A stretch of 64,000 bases of DNA from Kitasatospora azatica KCTC 9699 (GTDB taxonomy: Bacteria > Actinomycetota > Actinomycetes > Streptomycetales > Streptomycetaceae): assembly GCF_000744785.1 (NCBI RefSeq), contig NZ_JQMO01000003.1, forward strand, positions 1,736,001-1,800,000, given 5' to 3'. The translations under genes and the position numbers were made by a program. Positions 34,636-43,626 of the stretch are shown here, piece after piece; positions within the stretch are counted from its first letter, which is position 1, and the number at the start of each line of letters is the position of its first letter. Under the pieces are notes generated by a model. It saw nothing but the letters and a program-made list of their open reading frames with translations, had not been told where the DNA came from and searched no databases.

Positions 34636-35784
34636 TCAGTTCTTCTTGGCGATGTAGGAGAGGGCGTTCGCGGCCACGTCGTCCAGGTACGGACCGGCCA
34701 GCCAGGTGCTGTCCTCAGGGCCGATCGAGGTGTTGCTGACCAGCGCGGGCTTGCCGTCCTTGACCGCGAACCAGCCGCCACCGCTGGAACCGGCGGTCAT
34801 CGTGCAGCCGATCACCTGCATCGGCGGGCGGGTCTTGTCGAAGGAGAGCCGGGACGGCTTGCCGGCCTCGCAGCGCTCCATCTCCATGCCGTCGAAGGGC
34901 TTGGCGGACGGGTAGCCGATCGCGGTGATCTTCAGCTGGTCGCGCGGGGCGTTGAACCAGACCGGCACCGAGCCGCCGACCGTCTCCTCCAGCGACTTGC
35001 CGCCGCCGTTCTGGTTCTCCACCTTGAGGATCGCGAAGTCGTACTGGCTGGCCGCGCTGCCGTACTCGCCGCCCTCGGCCGACCACTGCGGCGAGGTGAT
35101 CGCCATGGTGGCGTCCCAGACCCCGTACGGGGCGTACTCGGACTCGGCCTTGGCCCGCTTGCCGCCGCTGACCGCGCCGGAGCTGTTGAAGGACGGCACG
35201 AAGGCGATGTTCGAGTACTGCTGGTTGGTCTTGCCGCTGGTCAGGCAGTGGCCGGCGGTCCACACCAGGTTGCTCTTGCCCGGGTGCTGCGGGTCGGAGA
35301 TCACGGTGGCCGAGCAGACCGCGTGCTGGTTGGCGGCGATGTCGAAGAAGACCTTGCCGTCCACCGGGTACTGGGCGTACGGGTGGGTCATCGGCTTGGC
35401 CTGGATCGCGCTGGGCAGCGGGTCGTTGCCGTCGTCGGTGGGCGGCTGCTTGGGGCTGACCGGGTCCTTGGGCTTGGCCTGGAGCAGCTTCTCCAAGTCC
35501 CAGAAGCCCTTGGCGGCGGGGGTGACGACGTGCTGCTTGGCCCAGTTGTCCCAGTCCTCGAACTTCCACTTCTTGAGGTCGTCCAGGCTGGGCAGGCCGG
35601 CCGGCAGGCCCGCCTTGCTCGCGCTCGCGCTCGGGCTTGCCACGGCCGCCGCGGAGGAGGGCGCCGGCGGCGGCTTCTCGGTCTCGTCCGGGCCGCAGGC
35701 CGTCGCCGTGAAGAGGGTCAGCGCCGCCGTGACGCCGGCGGCTGCCGAGGCCAGCGAGCGGTTGGTGCGGTTGATCGGTGACAT
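34636..35784 (-). CDS. Trypsin-like serine protease lipoprotein, paralogue 1
   Basis: The first gene of the tandem pair, 382 residues. The signal peptide ends in the lipobox FTATAC (Cys30), followed by a Pro/Ser linker and a Trp-rich DLKKWKFEDWDNWAKQHVV stretch like that of its neighbour. The protease core has WTAGHCLTSG (His), SQYDFAILKVEN (Asp) and TAGSSGGGWF (Ser). ATG 35784 is chosen because the signal peptide begins there and the same GGGGAACTGAAC leader precedes both paralogues; the frame opens upstream to 35835. The conserved SSGGGW suggests an active hydrolase with unusual neighbouring residue to the nucleophile. Confidence 0.82.
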   Translation of the reverse strand: MSPINRTNRSLASAAAGVTAALTLFTATACGPDETEKPPPAPSSAAAVASPSASASKAGLPAGLPSLDDLKKWKFEDWDNWAKQHVVTPAAKGFWDLEKLLQAKPKDPVSPKQPPTDDGNDPLPSAIQAKPMTHPYAQYPVDGKVFFDIAANQHAVCSATVISDPQHPGKSNLVWTAGHCLTSGKTNQQYSNIAFVPSFNSSGAVSGGKRAKAESEYAPYGVWDATMAITSPQWSAEGGEYGSAASQYDFAILKVENQNGGGKSLEETVGGSVPVWFNAPRDQLKITAIGYPSAKPFDGMEMERCEAGKPSRLSFDKTRPPMQVIGCTMTAGSSGGGWFAVKDGKPALVSNTSIGPEDSTWLAGPYLDDVAANALSYIAKKN

Positions 35785-35980
35785 GCGTTCAGTTCCCCCA
35801 GGTGGAATCGGGCAACCCGCGAACGGATTGAACAAGGGAGTCTCCCATGCGGCAAGGACGGCCCGGTTCGCCCCCCAGTTGCGGCCGGTGAGAGACAGTC
35901 ACCGAGCTGTGACCCTGGCATGCCCCGCTCGTTAGCCCAAGTGGATGTCCCCGCATCCCCATGCGCACCGAGGAGCAGCC
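35785..35980. other. Divergent gap between protease pair and siderophore operon
   Basis: No supported gene. It must contain the promoters for both directions. I looked for an iron box (TTAGGTTAGGCTAACCTAA type) and saw only a weak resemblance around GTTAGCCCAA (35931-35940), not enough to call. Confidence 0.5.
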
Positions 35981-37771
35981 TTGAGCACCGCCCTGACCGG
36001 AGCCCCGGCCACCGTCCCCCGACAGTTGGACCAGTCCGCCGAGGCGGACCCGCTGCTGCACCAGGATTCCGCCGTCGCAGCCGAACAGGCCGCGGTGGAG
36101 GCACTGTTGCGCTGCTGGTGTCGGGAGACCGGGGCCCGGCCCGATCAGGACGGCCTGCTGCGGATCCCGCTGCTCGGCGGCCTGGCCCGGCTGCTGGCGG
36201 ACGTGCGGCACTGGTCGCCGTGCGGTTGGCACCGGTTCGGCCCGGCCGTGCTGGCGGCGGGACAGGCGGAGAGCGGGACCCCGCTGGACGCGGTGACCGC
36301 GGCGGCGCTGCTGGCCCGCTCGGCCAACGGGCGCCCCGAGCAGATCGCCGACCTGGTGGGCCGGGTGGCCGACTCGGTGCAGCGCACCGCGGAGCTGCTG
36401 CTGCACCGGCGCGAGCGGCCGGGGCCCGGCCCGGACAGCGTCTTCCTCCGCGGCGAGCAGGCGCTGCTGCTCGGCCATCCGCTGCACCCCACCCCGAAGA
36501 GCCGCGACGGCCTGGCCCCGGCCCAGAGCGCCGCCTACTCGCCCGAGCTGCGCGGCAGTTTCGCCCTGCACTGGTTCGCCGTCGACCGCGAGCTGCTGGC
36601 CGCCGGATCGGCGCTGGACCGGCCGGCCGAGCAGCTCACCGCTGAACTGCTCGGCGCACCCGCGCTGTTGCCGCCCGGGACCGCCGCGCTGCCGCTGCAC
36701 CCCTGGCAGGCCCAGGAGTTGGCCCGCCGGCCGCAGATCGCCGAACTGCTCGACCAGGGCCGGCTGCACGACCTCGGCCGGCACGGCGAGCCCTGGTACC
36801 CGACCTCCTCGGTGCGTACCGTCCTGCGTCCCGGCACCCCGTGGATGCTCAAGCTCTCGCTGGGGCTGCGGATCACCAACTCCCGCCGGGAGAACCTGCG
36901 CAAGGAGCTGCACCGCGGTCTGGAGGTGCACCGGCTGCTGGAGGCGGGGCTCGGCGCCGAGTGGCGGGCCGCGCACCCGGGCTTCGACATCGTCCGCGAC
37001 CCGGCCTGGATCGGCGTGGACCTGCCGGGGCTGGCGGAGGGCCGGGCCGGAGGGCTGGACACGGTGCTGCGCCGGCAGCCGTTCGCCCCCGGCGACCGGG
37101 CGCTGTGCGTGGCCGGACTGGTCGCCGAGCGGCCGCTGGGCGAGCCGGCCCCCGGTGTGCCGTCCGAACTCGGGGACCTGCTGCGTTCCTTGGCCCGGCG
37201 CAGCGGACGCCCGCTGGCCATGGTGGCCGCCGAGTGGTTCCTGCGCTACCTGGACGCCGTGGTGCTGCCGGTGCTCTGGCTGGACGGGCGGGCCGGCATC
37301 GCCCTGGAGGCCCACCAGCAGAACAGCCTGGTGCTGCTGGACGCGGACGGCTGGCCCAGCGGCGGCCGGTTCCGCGACAACCAGGGCTACTACTTCCGCA
37401 GCTCGCACGCCGAGCGGTTGGAGCGGCGGCTGCCCGGTCTCGGCAAGGCCAGCGACACCTTCGTCGAGGACGCGGTCGCCGACGAGCGGTTCGCCTACTA
37501 CCTGGGGATCAACCACATCCTCGGGCTGATCGGCGCACTCGGCTCCCAGCGGCTGGCCGACGAGCGGGTGCTGCTGGCGGCGCTGCGCGGATTCCTGGCC
37601 TCGCCGGCCGTCCGTGCCACCGGCTCCACGCTCCCCGCCCACCTGCTGGAGTCCCCGACCCTGCGCTGCAAGGCCAACCTGCTCACCCGGCTGCACGGCA
37701 TGGACGAGCTGGTCGGGCCGGTGGAGACCCAGTCGGTCTATGTGAGCATCGACAACCCGGTGGCCGGGTGA
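35981..37771 (+). CDS. IucA/IucC family siderophore synthetase (first)
   Basis: NRPS-independent siderophore synthetases join carboxylates such as citrate to hydroxamate amines using ATP. This 596-residue member has the N-terminal GHPLHPTPKSRDG motif at 165-177 (normally HPxHPxxKxRxG), ALPLHPWQAQEL, SSVRTVLRPGTPWMLKLSLG with the expected SxR nucleotide-binding residues, and the active-site region LEAHQQNSLVLLD. TTG 35981 is chosen because AGGAG lies five bases upstream; ATG 35945 in frame is an alternative without a good site. It overlaps the acetyltransferase gene by GTGA. It opens a four-gene operon. Confidence 0.88.
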   Translation: MSTALTGAPATVPRQLDQSAEADPLLHQDSAVAAEQAAVEALLRCWCRETGARPDQDGLLRIPLLGGLARLLADVRHWSPCGWHRFGPAVLAAGQAESGTPLDAVTAAALLARSANGRPEQIADLVGRVADSVQRTAELLLHRRERPGPGPDSVFLRGEQALLLGHPLHPTPKSRDGLAPAQSAAYSPELRGSFALHWFAVDRELLAAGSALDRPAEQLTAELLGAPALLPPGTAALPLHPWQAQELARRPQIAELLDQGRLHDLGRHGEPWYPTSSVRTVLRPGTPWMLKLSLGLRITNSRRENLRKELHRGLEVHRLLEAGLGAEWRAAHPGFDIVRDPAWIGVDLPGLAEGRAGGLDTVLRRQPFAPGDRALCVAGLVAERPLGEPAPGVPSELGDLLRSLARRSGRPLAMVAAEWFLRYLDAVVLPVLWLDGRAGIALEAHQQNSLVLLDADGWPSGGRFRDNQGYYFRSSHAERLERRLPGLGKASDTFVEDAVADERFAYYLGINHILGLIGALGSQRLADERVLLAALRGFLASPAVRATGSTLPAHLLESPTLRCKANLLTRLHGMDELVGPVETQSVYVSIDNPVAG

Positions 37772-38289
37772 ACGCGGTGGGGGCGTTCGAGCTCCGGCCG
37801 GTCCAGGAGGGTGACCTGCCGCTGATCACCGCATGGATGAACGATCCGGCGGTGGCCGCCTTCTGGGAGCTGGCCGGCCCGCCCGAGGCCACCGAGCGGC
37901 ATGTCCGCCCGCAGCTCGCGGCGGACAGCCCGAGCCGTCCCTGCCTCGGGGTGCTGGACGGCGAGCCGGTCAGTTACTGGGAGGTCTACCAGGTCGAACG
38001 GGACCGGCTGGCCGAGTACTACCCCGTGCGTCCCGGTGACACCGGGGTGCACCTGCTGCTCGGCCCGGTCTCGGCACGCGGCCGGGGGCTGGGCGCGGTG
38101 CTGATCGACGCGGTGGCCGGCCGGCTGCTCCAGCACTGCCCGCGGGTGGTGGCCGAACCGGACGTGCGCAACACCGCCAGCGTCCGGGCCTTCCAGCGGG
38201 CCGGGTTCCGCCTCGACCGCGAGCTTCAGCTGCCCGAGAAGCGTGCGGCGCTGATAGTGCGTGAGCGCCCTACTGCGAGGACAACCTGA
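37768..38289 (+). CDS. GNAT acyltransferase of the siderophore operon
   Basis: The 173-residue product belongs to the AlcB/IucB/DesC-like acyltransferases that acylate the N-hydroxy-amine to make the hydroxamate. Visible motifs: LPLITAWMNDPAVAAFWELA near the N-terminus, VSYWEVYQVERD and the acyl-CoA loop LLGPVSARGRGLGAVLI, ending RNTASVRAFQRAGFRLDREL. It is shorter than the E. coli IucB and closer in size to DesC. GTG 37768 overlaps the previous stop and the next gene starts on its own stop codon (TGATG), so all are translationally coupled. The acyl donor (acetyl- or succinyl-CoA) cannot be told. Confidence 0.88.
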   Translation: MNAVGAFELRPVQEGDLPLITAWMNDPAVAAFWELAGPPEATERHVRPQLAADSPSRPCLGVLDGEPVSYWEVYQVERDRLAEYYPVRPGDTGVHLLLGPVSARGRGLGAVLIDAVAGRLLQHCPRVVAEPDVRNTASVRAFQRAGFRLDRELQLPEKRAALIVRERPTARTT

Positions 38290-39659
38290 TGAACCAGCAG
38301 TCCGACGAGTCCTACGATCTGCTCGGGGTCGGTATCGGCCCGTTCAACCTCTCGCTGGCCGCACTGGCCGACCAGGTGCCCGGGCTGCGGGCGCTGTTCT
38401 GCGACAGCAGGCCGGAGTTCCGCTGGCACCCGGGCATGCTGGTGGACGGCGCCCGGATGCAGGTGCCCTTCCTGGCCGACCTGGTCTCGCTGGTCGACCC
38501 GACCAACCCGTGGTCCTTCCTCAACTACCTGCGCGCCCAGGACCGGCTCTTCCCGTTCTACTTCGCCGAACGGTTCCAGCTGCCCCGGCGCGAGTACGAC
38601 CACTACTGCCGCTGGGCCGCCGACCGGCTGCCCAGCTGCCGGTTCGGCACCGAGGTCACCACCGCCCGCTGGAACGGCGAGGCCTTCACCGTGACGCTGC
38701 GAACGGGCGGCGCCGAACGGCAGGTGCTGGCCCGCAACCTGGTGCTCGGGGTCGGCACCGCGCCGATCCGCCCGCCCGCCTTCGAAGCCCTGGAGGGGCA
38801 CCCGGCGGTCTTCCACTCCGGCGAGTACCTGGAACGCGCCAGGAACCTGGCCGGGGCCCGGGACATCACCGTGGTCGGCTCCGGGCAGTCCGGCGCCGAG
38901 GTCTTCCTCGATCTGCTGCGCGGCCGGGCCGGCGACGGCACCCGGCTGCGCTGGCTCACCCGGACCAGGGCGCTGGCACCCATGGAGTACTCCAAGCTGG
39001 GCCTGGAGCACTTCACCCCCGACTACACCCGCTACTTCCACGCGCTGCCCGAGGCGGTGCGCGACCGGCTGGTGGCCGAGCAGTGGCAGCTGCACAAGGC
39101 GGCCAGCGCCGAAACCCTCGCCGAGATCCACGACCTGCTCTACGAACAGACCATCGGCCGCCCGATCAGCGCCGTCGAGGCCGAGATCACCCCCGGCACC
39201 GAGGTGACCGCCGCCTTGCCCGGACCCTGCGGCGGCCTCGAACTGCGCTGCCTGCACCGCGACTCGGGCCGCCGCCGGGTGCTGCGCACCGACGCGGTGG
39301 TGCTGGCCACCGGCTACCGGGCACGCCGCCCGGCGCTGCTGGAGCCGCTGGCCGAACTGATCGACTGGGACCCGCAGGGCCGGTTCCGAGTCGACCTTGA
39401 CCACCGGGTGGCCACCGTCCCCGAACTGGCCGGCGGGCTGTACGTGCAGAACGCCGAGCTGCACACCCACGGCGTCGGCACGCCCGACCTGGGCCTGGGC
39501 GCCCACCGGGCGGCCGTCATCCTCAACGCGCTCACCGGCCGCACCGTGCACCGGCTGCCCGCCCGGACCGCCTGGACCAGCTTCGCCCCGGCCGCCCTGC
39601 CCGCCCAGTCCGCCGCCGTCCCCGAGGAGTGGAACCGTGCACCGTCCGCCAGCCGATGA
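38289..39659 (+). CDS. Lysine/ornithine N-hydroxylase (IucD-like)
   Basis: A flavin monooxygenase, 456 residues, that hydroxylates the side-chain amine of lysine, ornithine or a derived diamine. It has the FAD motif GVGIGPFNLSLAALA, the substrate-region PFLADLVSLVDPTNPWSFLN, the NADPH motif VVGSGQSGAEVFLDLLR and the ATGYRARRP motif of the family. The VDPTNPWSFLNYL segment is characteristic of lysine-type members such as IucD and DesB. It overlaps the next synthetase gene by 23 bases. No decarboxylase gene is in the operon, so free lysine may be its substrate. Confidence 0.9.
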   Translation: MNQQSDESYDLLGVGIGPFNLSLAALADQVPGLRALFCDSRPEFRWHPGMLVDGARMQVPFLADLVSLVDPTNPWSFLNYLRAQDRLFPFYFAERFQLPRREYDHYCRWAADRLPSCRFGTEVTTARWNGEAFTVTLRTGGAERQVLARNLVLGVGTAPIRPPAFEALEGHPAVFHSGEYLERARNLAGARDITVVGSGQSGAEVFLDLLRGRAGDGTRLRWLTRTRALAPMEYSKLGLEHFTPDYTRYFHALPEAVRDRLVAEQWQLHKAASAETLAEIHDLLYEQTIGRPISAVEAEITPGTEVTAALPGPCGGLELRCLHRDSGRRRVLRTDAVVLATGYRARRPALLEPLAELIDWDPQGRFRVDLDHRVATVPELAGGLYVQNAELHTHGVGTPDLGLGAHRAAVILNALTGRTVHRLPARTAWTSFAPAALPAQSAAVPEEWNRAPSASR

Positions 39660-41472
39660 CCTGTTGACCCCGACGCGCTGGCAGCAGGCCTGCCGGGCGC
39701 TGCTGGCCAAGCTGCTCGGCGAGTTCAGCTACGAGGAGCTGCTGCGGCCCGAGGCCGTCGACGGCGGCTACCGGCTGCGGCTCGCCGAGGCAGGCGGCTC
39801 CGAGCGAGGCCCGGAGTACCGTTTCGCTGCCCGGCGCGGTGCGTACGGCAGCTGGCAGGTCGACCCGGAATCGGTGCGCCGCGACGGCCGGCCGGCCGAG
39901 GACCCGTTCGCCTTCCTGCTGGCCGCCCGCCGGTTACTGGGCCTGCCCGGCGACACCGTCGGCCACCTGGTCCGGGAACTCACCGCCACCCTGCTGGCCG
40001 ACGTCCGGCTGGCCGCCGGCGCGCTGAGCGCGGCCGAACTCGCCGACCTGGACCACACCGCGCTGGAGGGCTACCAGAGTGGGCACCCGTGGATCGTCCT
40101 CAACAAGGGCCGGCTCGGCTTCTCGGCCGCCGATGCCGCCGCCTGGACCCCGGAGGCGCGCAGGCTGCAGCCGCTGAGCTGGCTGGCCGTGCACCACGAC
40201 CTGGCCGCCTACCGGGGCGTCGGCGAGCTGGCCGAGGCCGAGCAGCTCTACCGCCAGGAACTCGACCCCGAGGTGCTGGCCGAGTACCGCCGGCTGCTCA
40301 CCGAGCGCGGGCTCGACCCGGCCGGCTACCGGCTGCTGCCGGTGCACCCCTGGCAGTGGGACGAGACGGTGCTGCCGCTCTTCGCGCCCTGGGTCGCCGA
40401 CGGCCGGATCGTCCCGCTGCCCGCCGACCACGACCTGCGGCTGCCCCAGCAGTCGATCCGCTCCTTCTTCAACGTCACCAGTCCGCACCGGCGCACCGTC
40501 AAACTGCCGCTCTCGGTGCTGAACACGCTGGTCTGGCGCGGTCTTCCCACCGAGCGGACTTTGGCCGCGCCGGCCGTCACCGCCTGGATCCACCAGCTGC
40601 GCGAGCAGGACGCCTTCCTGCGCGACGAGTGCCGGGTGGTGCTGCTCGGCGAGGTCGCCTCGGTCACCGTCGAGCACCCCTACTACGCCCAACTGCCCGA
40701 AGCGCCCTACCAGTACAAGGAGCTGCTCGGCGCGATCTGGCGCGAGCCGCTGGGCAGCTGCCTGGAACCGGGGGAGCGGGGTCGGACCCTGGCCGCGCTG
40801 CTGCAGACCGGCGCGGACGGACGCAGCCTGGTCGAGGAGCTGATCGCCCGCTCCGGGCTGACCCCGCGCGACTGGACGGCCCGGCTCTTCGCCGTGATGC
40901 TGCCGCCGCTGCTGCACTTCCTGTACCGCTACGGCACCGTCTTCTCGCCGCACGGGGAGAACGCGATCCTGCTCTTCGACGAGCACGACATCCCGGTCCG
41001 GCTCGCGGTCAAGGACTTCGTGGACGACGTCAACCTGAGCGACCAGGACCTGCCGGAGCTGCGCTCGCTGCCGCCCGCCGTCGCCGAGGTGCTGCTGCGC
41101 GAGCCGCCGCAGGGCCTGTGCCAGTTCCTGCACGCCGGCCTGTTCATCGGCGTCTACCGCTATCTGGCCCCGCTGCTCGAGCGCCGCTGCGCGCTGCCCG
41201 AGCCGCAGTTCTGGGCGCTGCTGCGCGCCGAGATCCTCGGCCACCAGCGGCGTTTCCCCGAGCTGGCCGACCGGTTCGCGCTCTTCGACCTCTTCACCCC
41301 CGAGATCGACCGGCTCTGCCTGAACCGCAACCGGCTGTTGCTGGACGGCTACCGGGACCGCCCGCAGCGCCCGCACGCGGCGGTGCACGGGCGGGTCGCC
41401 AACCCGCTGGCCGTGCCGATCGACGTCGCTCTGCCCCGTCCGCGCGAGGGCGTTGTCAGTCCCGCCCCGTAG
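39637..41472 (+). CDS. IucA/IucC family siderophore synthetase (second)
   Basis: The second synthetase has 611 residues. It shows the family features GYQSGHPWIVLNKGRLGF (149-162), LLPVHPWQWDETVLPLFAPW, SIRSFFNVTSPHRRTVKLPL and the late VFSPHGENAILLFDEHDIPV. It differs clearly from the first synthetase, so each probably performs a separate condensation, as IucA and IucC do. GTG 39637 is chosen because GAGGAG lies seven bases upstream; the frame upstream of it lies within the hydroxylase gene. Its last 20 bases also contain the promoter motif for the downstream helicase. Confidence 0.9.
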   Translation: MHRPPADDLLTPTRWQQACRALLAKLLGEFSYEELLRPEAVDGGYRLRLAEAGGSERGPEYRFAARRGAYGSWQVDPESVRRDGRPAEDPFAFLLAARRLLGLPGDTVGHLVRELTATLLADVRLAAGALSAAELADLDHTALEGYQSGHPWIVLNKGRLGFSAADAAAWTPEARRLQPLSWLAVHHDLAAYRGVGELAEAEQLYRQELDPEVLAEYRRLLTERGLDPAGYRLLPVHPWQWDETVLPLFAPWVADGRIVPLPADHDLRLPQQSIRSFFNVTSPHRRTVKLPLSVLNTLVWRGLPTERTLAAPAVTAWIHQLREQDAFLRDECRVVLLGEVASVTVEHPYYAQLPEAPYQYKELLGAIWREPLGSCLEPGERGRTLAALLQTGADGRSLVEELIARSGLTPRDWTARLFAVMLPPLLHFLYRYGTVFSPHGENAILLFDEHDIPVRLAVKDFVDDVNLSDQDLPELRSLPPAVAEVLLREPPQGLCQFLHAGLFIGVYRYLAPLLERRCALPEPQFWALLRAEILGHQRRFPELADRFALFDLFTPEIDRLCLNRNRLLLDGYRDRPQRPHAAVHGRVANPLAVPIDVALPRPREGVVSPAP

Positions 41473-41475
41473 GGT
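41453..41475 (+). promoter_or_regulatory. RecA-NDp (PafBC-type) promoter for the dinG-type helicase
   Basis: TTGTCAGTC at 41453-41461, eight bases, then TAGGGT at 41470-41475; one mismatch to TTGTCRGTG-N8-TANNNT. It spans the stop codon of the second synthetase. The helicase ATG follows at 41485 with GGAAGGG as ribosome-binding site. Confidence 0.7.
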
Positions 41476-41484
41476 GGAAGGGCC

Positions 41485-43578
41485 ATGAGGAACGACTCCG
41501 AACCCCAGCTGCTGCCCGACGCTCGGTCCCCCGAGGTCGAGGAGCCCGCCGGCCGCATCCCCGAACTGCTGCACGCCGCGGTGACCGCGGTCGGCGGCGT
41601 CGAGCGGCCCGGCCAGATCAGGATGGCCGAGGCCGTCGCCGAGGCCGTCGACAGCGCCGAGCACCTGCTGGTGCAGGCCGGCACCGGCACCGGCAAGTCG
41701 CTCGCCTACCTGGTCCCCGCGCTCGCGCACGGCGACCGAGTGGTGGTCGCGACGGCCACCCTGGCCCTGCAACGCCAGCTGGTGGAGCGGGACTTGCCCC
41801 GCACGGTGGAGGCGCTGCACCCGATCCTGCGGCGCCGCCCGCAGTTCGCCATGCTCAAGGGCCGCTCCAACTACCTCTGCCTGCACCGGGCCAACGAGGG
41901 CACCCCGAGCGAGGAGGGCGAGGGGCTCATCCCGCTCGAGGAGATCGCCGGCCCCACCGGCAAGCTCGGCCAGGACGTGCTGCGGCTGCGCGACTGGGCC
42001 GACGAGACCGAGACCGGCGACCGCGACGACCTGACGCCGGGCGTCTCCGACAAGGCCTGGGCCCAGCTCTCGGTCAGCTCCCGGGAGTGCCTGGGCGCCA
42101 GCCGCTGCGCCTACGGCCAGGAGTGCTTCGCCGAGAAGGCCCGCGAGCGCGCCAAGCTGGCCGACGTGGTGGTGACCAACCACGCGCTGCTGGCGATCGA
42201 CGCCATCGAGGGCGCCCCGGTGCTGCCCGAGCACGAGCTGCTGATCATCGACGAGGCGCACGAGCTGGTGAACCGGGTGACCGGTGCGGCCACCGCCGAA
42301 CTGACCGTCGGCGCGGTCAACCGGACCGTCAAGCGGGCCGCCCGGCTGGCCAACGAGAAGGCGGTGGACGCCCTGCAGGCGGCCGCCGAGAGCTTCCACG
42401 GCCTGATGGAGACCGCCCAGCCCGGCAAGGTGGACGAGCTGCCCGAGTACCTGGGCTACGCGGTCGCCGCGATCCGGGACGCCAGTCGGCAGGTCATCAC
42501 CTCGCTCGGCGAGACCAGGGACAAGAGCCTCTCCGACGAGGACGTGGTCCGCAAGCAGGCGATGGCCGCCGCCGAGACACTGCACGACACCACCGAGCGG
42601 CTGCTCTCCGAGAACCCGTACGACGTGGTCTGGATCGAGCGCAACGACCGCTACGGGCTGGTCCCGGCCTCCCTGCGGGTGGCGCCGATGAGCGTCTCCG
42701 GGCTGCTCCGGGAGAAGCTCTACGGCGAGCGCTCGGTGGTGCTGACCTCGGCCACCCTCAAGCTCGGCGGCGACTTCAACGGGGTGGCCGCCTCGGTCGG
42801 CCTGCCGGTCGAGGGGCGGTTGCCGGACGAGCGCACCGAGACCGAGCCGGCCCGGGTCGGCGGCGAGGACGCCCCGCCGTACTGGCGCGGGCTGGACGTC
42901 GGCTCGCCGTTCTCCTACCCCAAGCAGGGCATCCTCTACGTCGCCAAGCACCTGCCGCCGCCCGGCCGGGAGCCGGAGCGGCCGCAGATGCTGGACGAGC
43001 TGGCCGAGCTGATCGGCGCGGCCGGCGGCCGCACGCTCGGGCTCTTCTCCTCGATGCGGGCCGCCCAACTGGCCGCCGAGCAACTGCGCGAGCGGCTGGA
43101 CTTCCCGATCCTGCTGCAGGGCGAGGACACCCTGGGCGAGCTGATCCGGGCCTTCGCCAGTGACCCCGAGACCTGCCTGTTCGGCACCCTGTCGCTCTGG
43201 CAGGGGGTGGATGTGCCGGGCTCGGCCTGCCAGTTGGTGGTGATGGACCGGATCCCGTTCCCGCGTCCGGACGACCCGCTGATGAGCGCCCGGCAGAAGG
43301 CGGTGGAGGAGGCCGGCGGCAACGGGTTCATGGCGGTGGCGGCGACCCATGCCGCGCTGCTGATGGCGCAGGGCGCCGGGCGACTGGTGCGGGCGGCGGA
43401 GGACCGCGGGGTGGTCGCGGTGCTCGATCCGCGGCTGGCCACGGCCCGGTACGGCGGCTTCTTCCGGGCCTCGATGCCCGACTTCTGGTACACCACCGAC
43501 CGCAACCAGGTGCGCCGCTCGCTGGCGGCCATCGCGGGGAGTGCGCCGCCGGTGCGGCCGGTGGCCAAGCGGGGGTGA
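41485..43578 (+). CDS. dinG: DinG/XPD-family ATP-dependent DNA helicase
   Basis: An iron-sulphur helicase of superfamily 2, 697 residues, related to E. coli DinG/YoaA, which act on damaged or RNA-paired DNA. Walker A is QAGTGTGKS (65-72), the DEAH box is at 256-259, and four cysteines that can hold a [4Fe-4S] cluster are at 132, 202, 208 and 214 (NYLCLHRAN, RECLGASRCAYGQECF). Late motifs include LSLWQGVDVPGSACQLVVMD and AQGAGRLVRAAEDRGVV. It stands directly upstream of, and convergent with, lexA and has a damage-type promoter. Orthology to E. coli dinG or yoaA is not settled by sequence reading. Confidence 0.9.
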   Translation: MRNDSEPQLLPDARSPEVEEPAGRIPELLHAAVTAVGGVERPGQIRMAEAVAEAVDSAEHLLVQAGTGTGKSLAYLVPALAHGDRVVVATATLALQRQLVERDLPRTVEALHPILRRRPQFAMLKGRSNYLCLHRANEGTPSEEGEGLIPLEEIAGPTGKLGQDVLRLRDWADETETGDRDDLTPGVSDKAWAQLSVSSRECLGASRCAYGQECFAEKARERAKLADVVVTNHALLAIDAIEGAPVLPEHELLIIDEAHELVNRVTGAATAELTVGAVNRTVKRAARLANEKAVDALQAAAESFHGLMETAQPGKVDELPEYLGYAVAAIRDASRQVITSLGETRDKSLSDEDVVRKQAMAAAETLHDTTERLLSENPYDVVWIERNDRYGLVPASLRVAPMSVSGLLREKLYGERSVVLTSATLKLGGDFNGVAASVGLPVEGRLPDERTETEPARVGGEDAPPYWRGLDVGSPFSYPKQGILYVAKHLPPPGREPERPQMLDELAELIGAAGGRTLGLFSSMRAAQLAAEQLRERLDFPILLQGEDTLGELIRAFASDPETCLFGTLSLWQGVDVPGSACQLVVMDRIPFPRPDDPLMSARQKAVEEAGGNGFMAVAATHAALLMAQGAGRLVRAAEDRGVVAVLDPRLATARYGGFFRASMPDFWYTTDRNQVRRSLAAIAGSAPPVRPVAKRG

Positions 43579-43626
43579 ACAGACTGGTGCCCCTGTCCCG
43601 AAGGGACAGGGGCACCAGTCTGTTCA
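43576..43626. terminator. Very strong bidirectional hairpin after the helicase gene
   Basis: Arms 43576-43599 and 43603-43626 pair perfectly around the loop GAA and include the helicase stop codon. It lies between the convergent helicase and lexA genes. Confidence 0.9.

Noticed and set aside
35920..35945. Possible iron box (DmdR/IdeR type) before the siderophore operon
   Set aside because: Only GTTAGCCCAA resembles half of the 19-base consensus; the other half is absent.
39934..43350. A 1138-residue minus-strand open frame across the siderophore and helicase genes
   Set aside because: It lies antisense to two well-supported genes and has no recognisable motif; GC-bias shadow.
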